NCBI RefSeq assembly: GCF_003732665.1
Contig: NZ_MOBP01000023.1
Span: forward strand, 62,001-126,000
Length of the DNA stretch: 64,000 nucleotides
Direction: 5' to 3'
DNA from: Pseudomonas frederiksbergensis
GTDB lineage: Bacteria; Pseudomonadota; Gammaproteobacteria; Pseudomonadales; Pseudomonadaceae
Shown here: in pieces, positions 31,946 through 40,717 of the stretch
Position numbering within the stretch: the stretch's first letter is position 1
Layout: each line of letters begins with the position of its first letter
Position numbers and translations under genes: made by a program
The notes under the pieces: model-generated
Told to the model about the DNA's origin: nothing
The model's database searches: none
Seen by the model: only the letters and a program-made list of their open reading frames with translations

Positions 31946-33040
31946 ATGACGCCCCTAGAACGATATCAAGCTGATCTGAAACGCCCGGAATTCTTCCATG
32001 ACGCCGCCCAGGAAACTGCGGTGCGTCATTTGCAGCGCCTGTACGACGATCTGGTCGCGGCCTCGCAGAGCAAGCCGGGCCTGTTCGGCAAACTGTTTGG
32101 CAAGAAAGACCAGGCGCCGGTCAAGGGTCTGTACTTCTGGGGCGGCGTTGGCCGTGGCAAGACCTACCTGGTCGACACCTTCTTCGAAGCCCTGCCGTTC
32201 AAGGAAAAGGTCCGCACTCACTTCCACCGCTTCATGAAGCGCGTGCACGAAGAGATGAAGACCCTGGGCGGCGAGAAAAACCCGCTGACCATCATCGCCA
32301 AGCGTTTCTCCGACGAAGCCCGGGTGATCTGTTTCGATGAGTTCTTCGTTTCGGATATCACCGACGCGATGATCCTCGGCACGCTGATGGAAGAGCTGTT
32401 CAAGAACGGCGTGACCCTGGTCGCGACCTCGAACATCGTGCCGGACGGCCTGTACAAGGACGGCCTGCAACGTGCGCGCTTCCTGCCGGCCATTGCACTG
32501 ATCAAGCAGAACACCGACATCGTCAACGTCGACAGCGGCGTCGATTACCGTCTGCGTCACCTTGAGCAAGCGGAACTGTTCCACTTCCCGCTGGACGAAG
32601 CGTCCCAGGAAAGCCTGCGAAAAAGCTTCCGCGCCCTGACGCCGGAATGCACTGCCGCCACCGAAAACGACGTGCTGATGATCGAAAACCGCGAAATCCG
32701 TGCCTTGCGCACCTGCGATGACGTGGCCTGGTTCGACTTCCGCGAACTGTGCGATGGCCCGCGCAGCCAGAACGATTACATCGAACTGGGCAAGATCTTC
32801 CACGCCGTGCTGCTCAGCGGTGTCGAGCAGATGAGCGTCACCACCGACGACATCGCCCGACGCTTTATCAACATGGTCGACGAGTTCTACGACCGGAACG
32901 TGAAGCTGATCATTTCTGCCGAAGTCGAGCTCAAGGATTTGTACACCGGTGGTCGCTTGAACTTTGAATTCCAGCGCACGTTGAGTCGTTTGCTGGAAAT
33001 GCAGTCGCATGAATTCCTGTCTCGGGCGCATAAGCCGTAG
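31946..33040 (+). CDS. zapE: Cell division protein ZapE (AFG1-like ATPase)
   Basis: Cytoplasmic P-loop ATPase of 364 residues that in E. coli associates with the Z-ring during late division. The Walker A motif GGVGRGKT is at residues 66-73 within YFWGGVGRGKTYLVDTFF; Walker B is VICFDEFFVSD; LVATSNIVPDGLYKDGLQR is the sensor region typical of the AFG1 family. It begins MTPLERYQADL as in other pseudomonads. Its place between trpS and the rplM region matches PA4438. A terminator stands 15 bases after the stop. Confidence 0.93.
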   Translation: MTPLERYQADLKRPEFFHDAAQETAVRHLQRLYDDLVAASQSKPGLFGKLFGKKDQAPVKGLYFWGGVGRGKTYLVDTFFEALPFKEKVRTHFHRFMKRVHEEMKTLGGEKNPLTIIAKRFSDEARVICFDEFFVSDITDAMILGTLMEELFKNGVTLVATSNIVPDGLYKDGLQRARFLPAIALIKQNTDIVNVDSGVDYRLRHLEQAELFHFPLDEASQESLRKSFRALTPECTAATENDVLMIENREIRALRTCDDVAWFDFRELCDGPRSQNDYIELGKIFHAVLLSGVEQMSVTTDDIARRFINMVDEFYDRNVKLIISAEVELKDLYTGGRLNFEFQRTLSRLLEMQSHEFLSRAHKP

Positions 33041-33054
33041 GATTTTTCGGAAAA

Positions 33055-33085
33055 TAAAAAAGGCCTGCAAATGCAGGCCTTTTTT
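33055..33085 (+). terminator. Rho-independent terminator of zapE
   Basis: The hairpin AAAAGGCCTGC-AAAT-GCAGGCCTTTT is bounded by an A-run and a T-run. Confidence 0.92.
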
Positions 33086-33102
33086 GTGCGCGGCCCAAAC
33101 CC

Positions 33103-33192
33103 TGTGGGAGCGGGCTTGCTCGCGAAAGCGGAGTGTCAGTCGACATCGATGTTGAATGTCAGTCCGCATTCGCGAGCAAGCCCGCTCCCACA
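33103..33192. repeat. REPIN (long-spacer form)
   Basis: Outward REP pair; the spacer repeats the inner pairing GTGTCAGTCGACATC / GTTGAATGTCAG seen in the other long-spacer copies. Confidence 0.9.
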
Positions 33193-33208
33193 TTGGGTTT
33201 GTGTTGTA

Positions 33209-34204
33209 TCAGGCAGCCTGCTGAAACTGCTGCCGATACTGGTTCGGCGACAATTCGGTGTGCTGGCGGAACAGCCGCGCAAAGAAGCTCGCATCGTCGT
33301 AACCGACCTCATAACTGATGGTCTTGATGCTCTTGCGGCTGCCGGACAACAAGCCCTTGGCGGTTTCGATACGCAGGCGTTGCAGGTAATGCAGCGGCTT
33401 GTCGCCGGTGGCGGTCTGGAAGCGGCGCATAAAGTTGCGGATGCTCATGCCATGCTCCCGCGCCACATCTTCGAAGCGGAATTTGTCGGCGAAATGTTCT
33501 TCGAGCCAGTGCTGGATCTGCAGGATGATCACGTCCTGGTGCAGCTTCTGCCCGCCAAAACCAATCCGCCCCGGCGCATAGCTGCGCTGCACTTCATACA
33601 GAATGTCCCGGGCCACGGCCTGGGCCACGTTGGCGCCACAGAAGCGTTCGATCAGGTAGATATAGAGGTCGCACGCCGAAGTGGTGCCGCCGGCGCAATA
33701 CAGGTTATCGGCGTCGGTCAGGTGCTTGTCCTGATTGAGGTGGACCCGTGGGAAGCGCTCCGCAAACGCGGTGAAGAAACGCCAGTAGGTGGTCGCTTCC
33801 TTGCCATCGAGCAGCCCCGCTTCCGCCAGCCAGAACACGCCGGTGGCTTCTGCGCACAGTACGGCGCCGCGAGCGTGTTGTTCGCGCAGCCACGGCAGGA
33901 CCTGTGGATAACGTTTGCAGAGTGTTTCGAAATCGTCCCAGAAGGCCGGGAGGATGATGATGTCAGCGTTTTCCAGGCCGCCGTCTACCGGCATGATCAC
34001 ATCGCTGAAGCTGTTCACCGGTTTGCCGTCGGGGCTGACCAGCCGGGTTTCGAACGCCGGTGTCAGGCCGTGGCCCAGTTGTTTGCCGTAGCGCAGGCTG
34101 GCCAGGTGGAAGAAATCCTTGGCTTGCATGAGGGTGGATGCGAAAACCCGGTCGATAGCCAGGATGCTGACGCGCCGCAAGGGCGTGGAGACTTGGTTAG
34201 ACAT
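33209..34204 (-). CDS. GlxA-family transcriptional regulator (DJ-1/PfpI + AraC)
   Basis: Regulator of 331 residues with an N-terminal class I glutamine amidotransferase-like domain (about 10-190, DIIILPAFWDD and GAVLCAEATGVFWLAEAGLL) and a C-terminal AraC-type DNA-binding domain (about 225-325, HGMSIRNFMRRFQTATGDKP and ISYEVGYDDASFFARLFRQH). The nucleophile-elbow cysteine is present (LCAEATG). Relatives in Pseudomonas, such as GbdR, CdhR and ArgR, respond to quaternary amines or amino acids. It is divergent from an acyl-CoA dehydrogenase gene 144 bases away, the likeliest target. Confidence 0.9.
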   Translation of the reverse strand: MSNQVSTPLRRVSILAIDRVFASTLMQAKDFFHLASLRYGKQLGHGLTPAFETRLVSPDGKPVNSFSDVIMPVDGGLENADIIILPAFWDDFETLCKRYPQVLPWLREQHARGAVLCAEATGVFWLAEAGLLDGKEATTYWRFFTAFAERFPRVHLNQDKHLTDADNLYCAGGTTSACDLYIYLIERFCGANVAQAVARDILYEVQRSYAPGRIGFGGQKLHQDVIILQIQHWLEEHFADKFRFEDVAREHGMSIRNFMRRFQTATGDKPLHYLQRLRIETAKGLLSGSRKSIKTISYEVGYDDASFFARLFRQHTELSPNQYRQQFQQAA

Positions 34205-34348
34205 AATTCAACTTTATTCTTATAGGGGAAAGTGGTCACCAGACGGCTGGATCGTCTTATTTTTTGTCTGATGTGTCCAGTGTCCTGTATCGCGAGCGCG
34301 GCTTAGGCTCTGAAGGTCAATCCTTCCAACAATAACGACAGGTGCCCC

Positions 34349-35485
34349 ATGATTCCCAGAACCTTGTTCAGTTCCGAGCACGAACTTTTTCGCGACAGCG
34401 TGCGAACGTTCCTCGAAAAAGAGGCCGTGCCGTTCCATGGGCAATGGGAAAAACAAGGCTACATCGACCGCAAACTCTGGAACAAGGCGGGGGAGGCGGG
34501 GATGCTCTGTTCGCACCTGCCGGAGGAATATGGCGGGCTGGGGGCGGACTTTCTCTACAGCGCGGTGGTGATCGAAGAGGTCGGTCGCCTGGGCCTGACC
34601 GGGATCGGTTTCTCGCTGCATTCGGACATCGTCGCGCCGTACATCCTGCATTACGGCAGTGAAGCGTTGAAGCACAAGTACCTGCCGAAACTGGTGTCGG
34701 GAGAAATGGTCACGGCCATCGCCATGACCGAGCCGGGCGCCGGTTCCGACCTGCAAGGGGTGAAGACCACGGCGGTGCTGGACGGTGACGAGTACGTGAT
34801 CAACGGCTCGAAAACCTTCATCACCAACGGTTTTCTCGCAGACCTTGTGATCGTCGTCGCCAAGACCGATCCCAAGGCGGGCGCGAAGGGCACCAGCCTG
34901 TTTCTGGTGGAAGCCAATACGCCGGGCTTCGCCAAGGGCAAGCGCCTGGAAAAAGTCGGAATGAAGGCTCAGGACACGTCGGAATTGTTCTTCCAGGACG
35001 TACGAGTGCCGAAGGAAAACCTCTTGGGTCAGGCCGGGATGGGCTTCGCCTACCTGATGCAGGAATTGCCACAAGAGCGTCTTACGGTTGCTGTCGGCGG
35101 GCTGGCTTCGGCCGAAGCGGCGCTGCAATGGACCCTGGATTACACCCGCGACCGCAAGGCCTTTGGCAAGGCGATTGCGGATTTTCAGAACACACGCTTC
35201 AAACTGGCGGAGATGGCCACCGAGATCCAGATTGGCCGGGTGTTCGTCGATAAGTGCCTGGAACTGCACCTGCAAGGCAAGCTCGATGTGCCGACGGCGG
35301 CGATGGCGAAATACTGGGGCACCGACCTGCAATGCAAGGTGCTCGACGAGTGCGTGCAACTGCATGGCGGTTACGGGTTCATGTGGGAATACCCAGTGGC
35401 GAGGGCGTGGGCGGATGCGCGGGTGCAGCGGATCTATGCGGGGACCAATGAAATCATGAAGGAGATTATTGCGCGGTCGCTTTGA
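34349..35485 (+). CDS. Acyl-CoA dehydrogenase
   Basis: FAD enzyme of 378 residues that introduces a trans-2 double bond into an acyl-CoA and passes electrons to ETF. Both family signatures are present: AMTEPGAGSDLQGVKTT (about residues 128-144) and QLHGGYGFMWEYPVARAWAD near 338-357, followed by RIYAGTNEIMKEII. The catalytic Glu of the short/medium-chain class is probably that in IYAGTNE. Substrate chain length is not evident. The divergent GlxA-type regulator is its likely controller. The intergenic gap contains GTGTCCAGTGTCC, a direct repeat that could be an AraC-type half-site pair. Confidence 0.9.
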   Translation: MIPRTLFSSEHELFRDSVRTFLEKEAVPFHGQWEKQGYIDRKLWNKAGEAGMLCSHLPEEYGGLGADFLYSAVVIEEVGRLGLTGIGFSLHSDIVAPYILHYGSEALKHKYLPKLVSGEMVTAIAMTEPGAGSDLQGVKTTAVLDGDEYVINGSKTFITNGFLADLVIVVAKTDPKAGAKGTSLFLVEANTPGFAKGKRLEKVGMKAQDTSELFFQDVRVPKENLLGQAGMGFAYLMQELPQERLTVAVGGLASAEAALQWTLDYTRDRKAFGKAIADFQNTRFKLAEMATEIQIGRVFVDKCLELHLQGKLDVPTAAMAKYWGTDLQCKVLDECVQLHGGYGFMWEYPVARAWADARVQRIYAGTNEIMKEIIARSL

Positions 35486-35509
35486 AGATTTGGTGAATTC
35501 GAGATCGCC

Positions 35510-35574
35510 TTCGCGAGCAAGCCCGTTCCCACATTGAAATGCGATCAAATGTGGGAGCGGGCTTGCTCGCGAAG
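35510..35574. repeat. REPIN (short-spacer form)
   Basis: Convergent REP pair with a 17-base spacer; the left copy carries CCCGTTCCCAC in place of CCCGCTCCCAC. It lies between the acyl-CoA dehydrogenase and tas genes, which converge. Confidence 0.88.
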
Positions 35575-35590
35575 GCTTTTCAGCTATCGA

Positions 35591-36631
35591 TCAGGGCGCC
35601 GGATTCGGGTGATCCTTGTGAATCGCCTCGATCCCTGCCAGTACTTCGTCGGAAAGCTTCAGCTCGAAACTCGCAATGTTGCTGTCCAGTTGCTCCAGCG
35701 TCGTCGCGCCGATGATGTTGCTGGTCACGAACGGCTGCTGCGTTACGAAAGCCAATGCCATCTGCGCCGGGTCCAGGCCGTGCTCTCGGGCCAGTGCGAC
35801 ATAACGGCTGCACGCTGCCTCCGACTGCGGGTTGAAATAGCGGCTGAAGCGGCTGTAGAGGCTCAGACGGCCTTTCGGCGGGCGCGCCCCACCTTCGTAC
35901 TTGCCCGACAGGAAACCGAACGCCAGGGGCGAATAGGCCAGCAGGCCGCACTGTTCGCGAATGGCGATTTCCGCCAGGCCGACTTCAAAGCTGCGGTTGA
36001 GCAGGTTGTAGGGGTTCTGGATCGACACGGCACGCGGCCAGCCACGGGCTTCGGCCAGGGCCAGAAAACGCATGGTGCCCCACGGGGTTTCGTTGGACAG
36101 ACCGATGTGGCGGATCTTGCCGGCCTTGACCTGCTCGTCCAACGCTTCGAGGGTGTCTTCCAGCGGTGTCAGGTTGGCTTCGATCTTGTGCTTGTAGCCC
36201 AATTGGCCGAAGAAATTGGTGCTGCGTTCCGGCCAGTGCAGTTGATAGAGGTCGATGTAGTCGGTCTGCAAGCGCTTGAGGCTGGCGTCCACGGCTTCGG
36301 TGATGTGCTGGCGGTTATGGCGCAGGTTTTTGTCGCGGATGTAGTCGATGGTGTTGCCCGGACCGGCGATCTTGCTGGCCAGGATCCAGTCGGCACGATC
36401 GCCGCGACTCTTGAAGTAATTGCCGATGTAGCGCTCGGTGGTGGCGTAGGTGTCGGCCTTGGGAGGCACCGGGTACATTTCGGCGGTATCGATGAAATTG
36501 ATCCCGGCGCTCTTGGCCCGTTCAATCTGGGCGAAGGCCTCTGCCTCGCTGTTTTGCTCGCCCCAGGTCATGGTTCCGAGGCAGATTGCACTCACGTTCA
36601 GATCGGTTCGGCCTAGCTGTCGATAATCCAT
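35591..36631 (-). CDS. tas: Aldo/keto reductase, Tas family
   Basis: NADPH-dependent oxidoreductase of 346 residues, the same length as E. coli Tas. The ATG at 36631 follows AAGGAG. It starts MDYRQLGRTDLNVSAICLGT, and the tetrad is seen in FIDTAEMYPVPP (Asp, Tyr), ILASKIAGP (Lys) and YQLHWPERSTNFFG (His). The Tas hallmarks SIQNPYNLLNRSFEVGLAEI and TTLEQLDSNIASFELKLSDE also match. Its physiological substrate is unknown; tas was found as a suppressor of tyrosine auxotrophy under starvation in E. coli. It is a single gene divergent from rplM. Confidence 0.9.
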   Translation of the reverse strand: MDYRQLGRTDLNVSAICLGTMTWGEQNSEAEAFAQIERAKSAGINFIDTAEMYPVPPKADTYATTERYIGNYFKSRGDRADWILASKIAGPGNTIDYIRDKNLRHNRQHITEAVDASLKRLQTDYIDLYQLHWPERSTNFFGQLGYKHKIEANLTPLEDTLEALDEQVKAGKIRHIGLSNETPWGTMRFLALAEARGWPRAVSIQNPYNLLNRSFEVGLAEIAIREQCGLLAYSPLAFGFLSGKYEGGARPPKGRLSLYSRFSRYFNPQSEAACSRYVALAREHGLDPAQMALAFVTQQPFVTSNIIGATTLEQLDSNIASFELKLSDEVLAGIEAIHKDHPNPAP

Positions 36632-36808
36632 CGGGTGCTCCTTGGGCAAAACAATCATAAAAGCAGGTTGAATATTTTTTCGCAATCTGCATAATTGCCC
36701 ACCTCTTTATGCAGTGGAAGTGATGCGCCGCCTGCGGAAGAGATCTTGCCGTTGAACGGACGCGCCGACCCGAGCCCCCGATAGCGTCTGTATCCGGCTG
36801 CCTTTGAC

Positions 36809-36837
36809 TTGTCAAAGCACGCACTATTCAGTAAGAT
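36809..36837 (+). promoter_or_regulatory. Probable sigma-70 promoter of rplM-rpsI
   Basis: TTGTCA at 36809-36814 and TAAGAT at 36832-36837 are separated by 17 bases. Transcription would start near 36844, giving a leader of about 36 bases before the rplM start, with GC-rich GGGCGGCCCC able to fold. Confidence 0.7.
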
Positions 36838-36879
36838 CCGCCGTCTAATTTACAGGGCGGCCCCTGAGGCTATTAAAGA

Positions 36880-37308
36880 ATGACAACTTTTACTGCAAAA
36901 CCAGAAACAGTTGTGCGCGACTGGTTTGTCGTCGACGCCGCTGGTCAGACCCTGGGTCGTCTGGCTACCGAAATCGCGAGCCGTCTGCGTGGCAAGCATA
37001 AAGCTGAGTACACTCCTCACGTTGACACCGGCGATTACATCGTCGTTATCAATGCCGAGCAGGTTCGTGTAACCGGTGCTAAAACCACCGACAAAATCTA
37101 CTACTCCCACTCCGGTTTCCCGGGTGGCATCAAGTCGATCAGTTTCGAAAAACTGATCGCCAAGAAGCCTGAATCCCCGATCGAGATCGCGGTTAAAGGT
37201 ATGCTGCCGAAGGGCCCACTGGGTCGCGACATGTATCGCAAGCTGAAAGTCTATGCGGGCGCTGCTCACCCTCATGCTGCTCAGCAGCCCCAAGAACTGA
37301 AGTTTTAA
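36880..37308 (+). CDS. rplM: 50S ribosomal protein L13
   Basis: Ribosomal protein of 142 residues that binds 23S rRNA early in 50S assembly. The canonical L13 elements are all present: the N-terminal DWFVVDAAGQTLGRLATEIA, the YTPHVDTGDYIVVINAEQV strand, YYSHSGFPGG, and the closing PHAAQQPQELKF. It is followed by rpsI after 14 bases, the conserved rplM-rpsI operon. A weak ribosome site (GAGG, 14 bases upstream) may reflect translational control, since L13 represses its own operon in E. coli. Confidence 0.99.
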   Translation: MTTFTAKPETVVRDWFVVDAAGQTLGRLATEIASRLRGKHKAEYTPHVDTGDYIVVINAEQVRVTGAKTTDKIYYSHSGFPGGIKSISFEKLIAKKPESPIEIAVKGMLPKGPLGRDMYRKLKVYAGAAHPHAAQQPQELKF

Positions 37309-37322
37309 CGGAATAGTTCATT

Positions 37323-37715
37323 ATGTCGGCGACTCAAAATTACGGCACTGGCCGTCGCAAGACCGCAACCGCACGCGTTTTCCTGCGTCCGGGTACTGGT
37401 AACATCTCCATCAACAACCGCACCCTGGAAAATTTCTTCGGCCGCGAAACTGCCCGCATGGTAGTTCGTCAGCCGCTGGAACTGACTGAGACTGTCGAGA
37501 AGTTCGACATCTACGTCACCGTGATCGGTGGTGGTGTAAGTGGTCAAGCTGGCGCAATCCGCCACGGTATCACTCGCGCACTGATGCAGTACGACGAAAC
37601 CCTGCGTGGCGCTCTGCGCAAAGCTGGCTTCGTTACTCGCGATGCTCGTGAAGTTGAACGTAAGAAAGTTGGCCTGCGTAAAGCGCGTAAGCGTCCGCAG
37701 TACTCGAAGCGTTAA
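37323..37715 (+). CDS. rpsI: 30S ribosomal protein S9
   Basis: Ribosomal protein of 130 residues whose C-terminal tail reaches the P-site tRNA. It begins MSATQNYGTGRRKTATARVF and ends KKVGLRKARKRPQYSKR, with the terminal SKR that contacts the anticodon loop. GQAGAIRHGITRAL is the family signature. It is co-transcribed with rplM and followed by a strong terminator. Confidence 0.99.
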   Translation: MSATQNYGTGRRKTATARVFLRPGTGNISINNRTLENFFGRETARMVVRQPLELTETVEKFDIYVTVIGGGVSGQAGAIRHGITRALMQYDETLRGALRKAGFVTRDAREVERKKVGLRKARKRPQYSKR

Positions 37716-37730
37716 TTCGCTTCCACGTTC

Positions 37731-37773
37731 AAAAAAGAACGCCCAGCCTCCTCACGGAGCTGGGCGTTTTTTT
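37731..37773 (+). terminator. Rho-independent terminator of rplM-rpsI
   Basis: Arms ACGCCCAGCT / AGCTGGGCGT around CCTCACGG with a 7-base T-run. Confidence 0.93.
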
Positions 37774-37984
37774 ATGCGTGCGATTTCTCAAAGAATTGCG
37801 CTGTGACAACTTGCCACAGCCGTAGAGCCCCTATACTGCAAGGCTTGGCAGTGGAGCCCTTGGGTAATTACCTTGTCAGAATTGGGGCTTTTCATTACCA
37901 TTCGGCAAAATTTTTATAAGTACATAGATTTAACTTAGTAGATGCCTGATTTAACAGGCCACAAAGCTGATGGGAGAGGACTGA

Positions 37985-38578
37985 ATGAGCAATGACGGCG
38001 TGAATGCAGGCCGGCGTCGCTTCTTGGTAGCAGCCACATCCGTGGTGGGTGCTGCAGGAGCGGTGGGGGCTGCGGTCCCGTTCGTGGGGTCATGGTTTCC
38101 CAGTGCCAAGGCGAAAGCCGCAGGTGCACCGGTGAAAGTGAATGTCAGCAAAATCGAGCCAGGCCAGCAGATGATTGCTGAGTGGCGCGGCCAGCCAGTA
38201 TTCATTGTCCGCCGAACCGCGGAAATCCTGGGGAATCTGAAGAAGATCGAGGGCCAGCTGTCTGACCCGACCTCCAAGAACTCGACACAACCGACCTACG
38301 TTGATCCAGAAACGCGTTCGATCAAGCCAGAGGTTCTGCTGCTGATCGGTATCTGCACACACCTGGGTTGCTCACCGACCTTCCGCCCTGAAGTGGCACC
38401 TGCTGATCTGGGCAAAGACTGGGTTGGGGGCTATTTCTGCCCTTGCCACGGTTCCCACTACGATCTGGCTGGCCGCGTCTACAAGTCGCAACCCGCGCCT
38501 TTGAACCTGCCAGTTCCCCCGCATTCCTATGAGACCGATGAGATTATTGTCATTGGCGTCGATACGGAGAAAGCGTGA
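37985..38578 (+). CDS. petA: Ubiquinol-cytochrome c reductase iron-sulfur subunit (Rieske)
   Basis: The [2Fe-2S] subunit of the cytochrome bc1 complex, 197 residues. The N-terminus has a twin-arginine type signal anchor (NAGRRRFLVAATSVVGAAGA), which stays as the membrane helix. The cluster ligands lie in CTHLGC (box I) and CPCHGSHYD (box II). It is the first gene of petABC; GGAG (GGGAGAGG) precedes the ATG, and the stop overlaps petB by one base. The 260-base upstream gap probably carries the operon promoter (TATACT at 37832 is a candidate -10), but I cannot fix it. Confidence 0.98.
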   Translation: MSNDGVNAGRRRFLVAATSVVGAAGAVGAAVPFVGSWFPSAKAKAAGAPVKVNVSKIEPGQQMIAEWRGQPVFIVRRTAEILGNLKKIEGQLSDPTSKNSTQPTYVDPETRSIKPEVLLLIGICTHLGCSPTFRPEVAPADLGKDWVGGYFCPCHGSHYDLAGRVYKSQPAPLNLPVPPHSYETDEIIVIGVDTEKA

Positions 38579-39789
38579 TGAGCAAGTTCATGGATTGGGT
38601 TGATGCCCGCTTCCCCGCGACCAAAATGTGGGAAGACCATCTCAGCAAGTATTACGCCCCGAAGAACTTCAACTTCTTCTATTTCTTTGGTTCCCTCGCA
38701 CTGCTCGTTCTGGTCAACCAGATCGTTACCGGTGTCTGGCTGACCATGAGCTACACCCCGTCGGCGGAAGAGGCGTTTGCCTCCGTCGAATACATCATGC
38801 GCGACGTCGAGTACGGCTCGATCCTGCGTCTGCTGCACTCCACCGGCGCTTCGGCGTTCTTCATCGTGGTCTATCTGCACATGTTCCGTGGCTTGCTCTA
38901 CGGTTCGTACCAGAAGCCCCGTGAGCTGGTGTGGGTCTTCGGCATGCTGATCTACCTGGCGCTGATGGCTGAAGCCTTCATGGGTTACCTGCTGCCGTGG
39001 GGCCAGATGTCCTACTGGGGTGCCCAGGTGATCATCTCGCTGTTCGGTGCGATCCCGGTCATCGGTAACGACCTGACCCAGTGGATCCGTGGTGACTACC
39101 TGATTTCCGGTATCACCCTGAACCGCTTCTTCGCCCTGCACGTCGTGGCGCTGCCAATCGTTATCCTCGGCCTGGTGGTGTTGCACGTCCTGGCGTTGCA
39201 CGAAGTCGGTTCGAACAACCCGGATGGCGTGGACATCAAGAAACATAAAGACGAAAACGGCGTACCGCTGGATGGCATTGCCTTCCACCCGTACTACACC
39301 GTGAAAGATATCGTCGGCGTAGTGGTGTTCCTGTTCATCTTCTGTTCGATCGTATTCTTCTTCCCGGAAATGGGCGGTTACTTCCTCGAGAAGCCGAACT
39401 TTGAAGTGGCGAACGCCTTCAAGACCCCAGAGCACATTGCTCCGGTCTGGTACTTCACACCGTTCTACGCCATCTTGCGGGCCATTCCGGACAAGCTCAT
39501 GGGCGTTATCGCCATGGGGGCCTCGATTGCCATGCTGTTCGTCCTTCCGTGGCTCGACCGTAGCCCGGTCAAGTCCATGCGCTACAAAGGCTGGCTGAGC
39601 AGGATCTGGCTGTGGGTGTTCTGCATCTGTTTCGTGATCCTCGGCATCCTGGGCGTATTGGCCCCGACTCCCGAGCGTACGCTGGTGTCGCAGATTTGCA
39701 CCTTCCTGTACTTCGCCTACTTCATTCTGATGCCGTTCTACACCAGGCTCGAGAAGACCAAACCGGTTCCGGAAAGGGTGACTGGCTGA
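38578..39789 (+). CDS. petB: Cytochrome b subunit of the bc1 complex
   Basis: Integral membrane subunit of 403 residues that carries the two b hemes and the quinol oxidation and quinone reduction sites. The heme-ligand histidines are in LLHSTGASAFFIVVYLHMFR and the later RFFALHVVALPIVILGLVVLH. The PEWY-type Qo motif reads here as PVWYFTPFYAILRAIP. It begins MSKFMDWVDARFPATKM. The ATG overlaps the petA stop (TGATG), and petC starts at its own stop in the same way, indicating translational coupling. Confidence 0.98.
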   Translation: MSKFMDWVDARFPATKMWEDHLSKYYAPKNFNFFYFFGSLALLVLVNQIVTGVWLTMSYTPSAEEAFASVEYIMRDVEYGSILRLLHSTGASAFFIVVYLHMFRGLLYGSYQKPRELVWVFGMLIYLALMAEAFMGYLLPWGQMSYWGAQVIISLFGAIPVIGNDLTQWIRGDYLISGITLNRFFALHVVALPIVILGLVVLHVLALHEVGSNNPDGVDIKKHKDENGVPLDGIAFHPYYTVKDIVGVVVFLFIFCSIVFFFPEMGGYFLEKPNFEVANAFKTPEHIAPVWYFTPFYAILRAIPDKLMGVIAMGASIAMLFVLPWLDRSPVKSMRYKGWLSRIWLWVFCICFVILGILGVLAPTPERTLVSQICTFLYFAYFILMPFYTRLEKTKPVPERVTG

Positions 39790-40568
39790 TGAAAAAGCTA
39801 TTTGCTGTATTGATTCTCGCTGCTTTGCCTGTGTTCTCCTTCGCGGCCGAACATGGTCCGGAGCTGGAAAGTGTCGATATCGACGTTTCCGATAAAGCGG
39901 CCATGCAGGATGGCGCACGTACGTTCGCCAACTATTGCATGGGTTGCCACAGCGCCAAGTTCCAGCGCTATGAGCGTGTTGCCGACGATCTGGGGATTCC
40001 CCACGACCTGATGCTGAAAAACCTGGTGTTCACCGGCGCCAAGATCGGCGACCACATGAGCATCGGCATGCAGCCGGCAGACGCCAAGACCTGGTTTGGT
40101 GCTGCACCGCCGGACCTGACCCTGGTGGCGCGTGTACGAGGCACCGACTGGCTCTACGGTTATCTGCGTTCGTTCTATGAAGATCCGGCGCGTCCTTGGG
40201 GTGTGAACAACAAGGTGTTCCCGAACGTCGGCATGCCTAACGTGCTGGTCGGCCTGCAAGGTCGCCAGGTGGTTGGTTGCAAGCAGGTTCAAATCGTCGA
40301 AGACGGCAAGAAGCAATATGATCCGCTGACTGGTACGCCGTTGACTCATGAAGCGTGCGATCAGCTGACCATCGTGCCGAAAAGCGGTGCTCTGAACGAA
40401 GAGCAGTTCGATGAGAAGGTCAAGAATCTGGTAACCTTCCTCGCTTACTCGGCTAACCCGGTTAAGCTGCAGCATCAGCGCATCGGTACGTACGTTCTCT
40501 TGTACCTCGCGTTCTTCTTCGTATTCGCTTACTTGCTCAAGCGCGAATACTGGAAAGATGTGCACTGA
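39789..40568 (+). CDS. petC: Cytochrome c1 subunit of the bc1 complex
   Basis: Membrane-anchored c-type cytochrome of 259 residues that takes electrons from the Rieske protein and passes them to soluble cytochrome c. A Sec signal peptide (MKKLFAVLILAALPVFSFA) is followed by the heme-binding motif CMGCH in NYCMGCHSAKFQ, and the axial Met is likely that in GVNNKVFPNVGMPNV or nearby. A C-terminal anchor (YVLLYLAFFFVFAYLL) ends KREYWKDVH. It is the last gene of petABC. Confidence 0.98.
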   Translation: MKKLFAVLILAALPVFSFAAEHGPELESVDIDVSDKAAMQDGARTFANYCMGCHSAKFQRYERVADDLGIPHDLMLKNLVFTGAKIGDHMSIGMQPADAKTWFGAAPPDLTLVARVRGTDWLYGYLRSFYEDPARPWGVNNKVFPNVGMPNVLVGLQGRQVVGCKQVQIVEDGKKQYDPLTGTPLTHEACDQLTIVPKSGALNEEQFDEKVKNLVTFLAYSANPVKLQHQRIGTYVLLYLAFFFVFAYLLKREYWKDVH

Positions 40569-40595
40569 TAAAGCTTCAAGCAATTGCTGTTAATC

Positions 40596-40680
40596 GCGCG
40601 CGCCCAAGGGCGCCTCTGAAAGTGTAACGAGTCTGCATGCCAGACGTTACGGGAGGCGCCCTCTGGGCGCGCTCGTTTTT
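40596..40680 (+). terminator. Long nested hairpin with T-run after petC
   Basis: Outer arms GCGCGCCCAAGGGCGCCTC / GAGGCGCCCTCTGGGCGCGC enclose an inner stem GTAACG-GTCTG / CAGAC-GTTAC, giving a nearly complete 77-base hairpin followed by TCGTTTTT. It very likely ends petABC transcription before sspA. Confidence 0.85.
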
Positions 40681-40717
40681 CCGCTTACGATAATTTCTAC
40701 AAGCGAGGAGGACCGCC

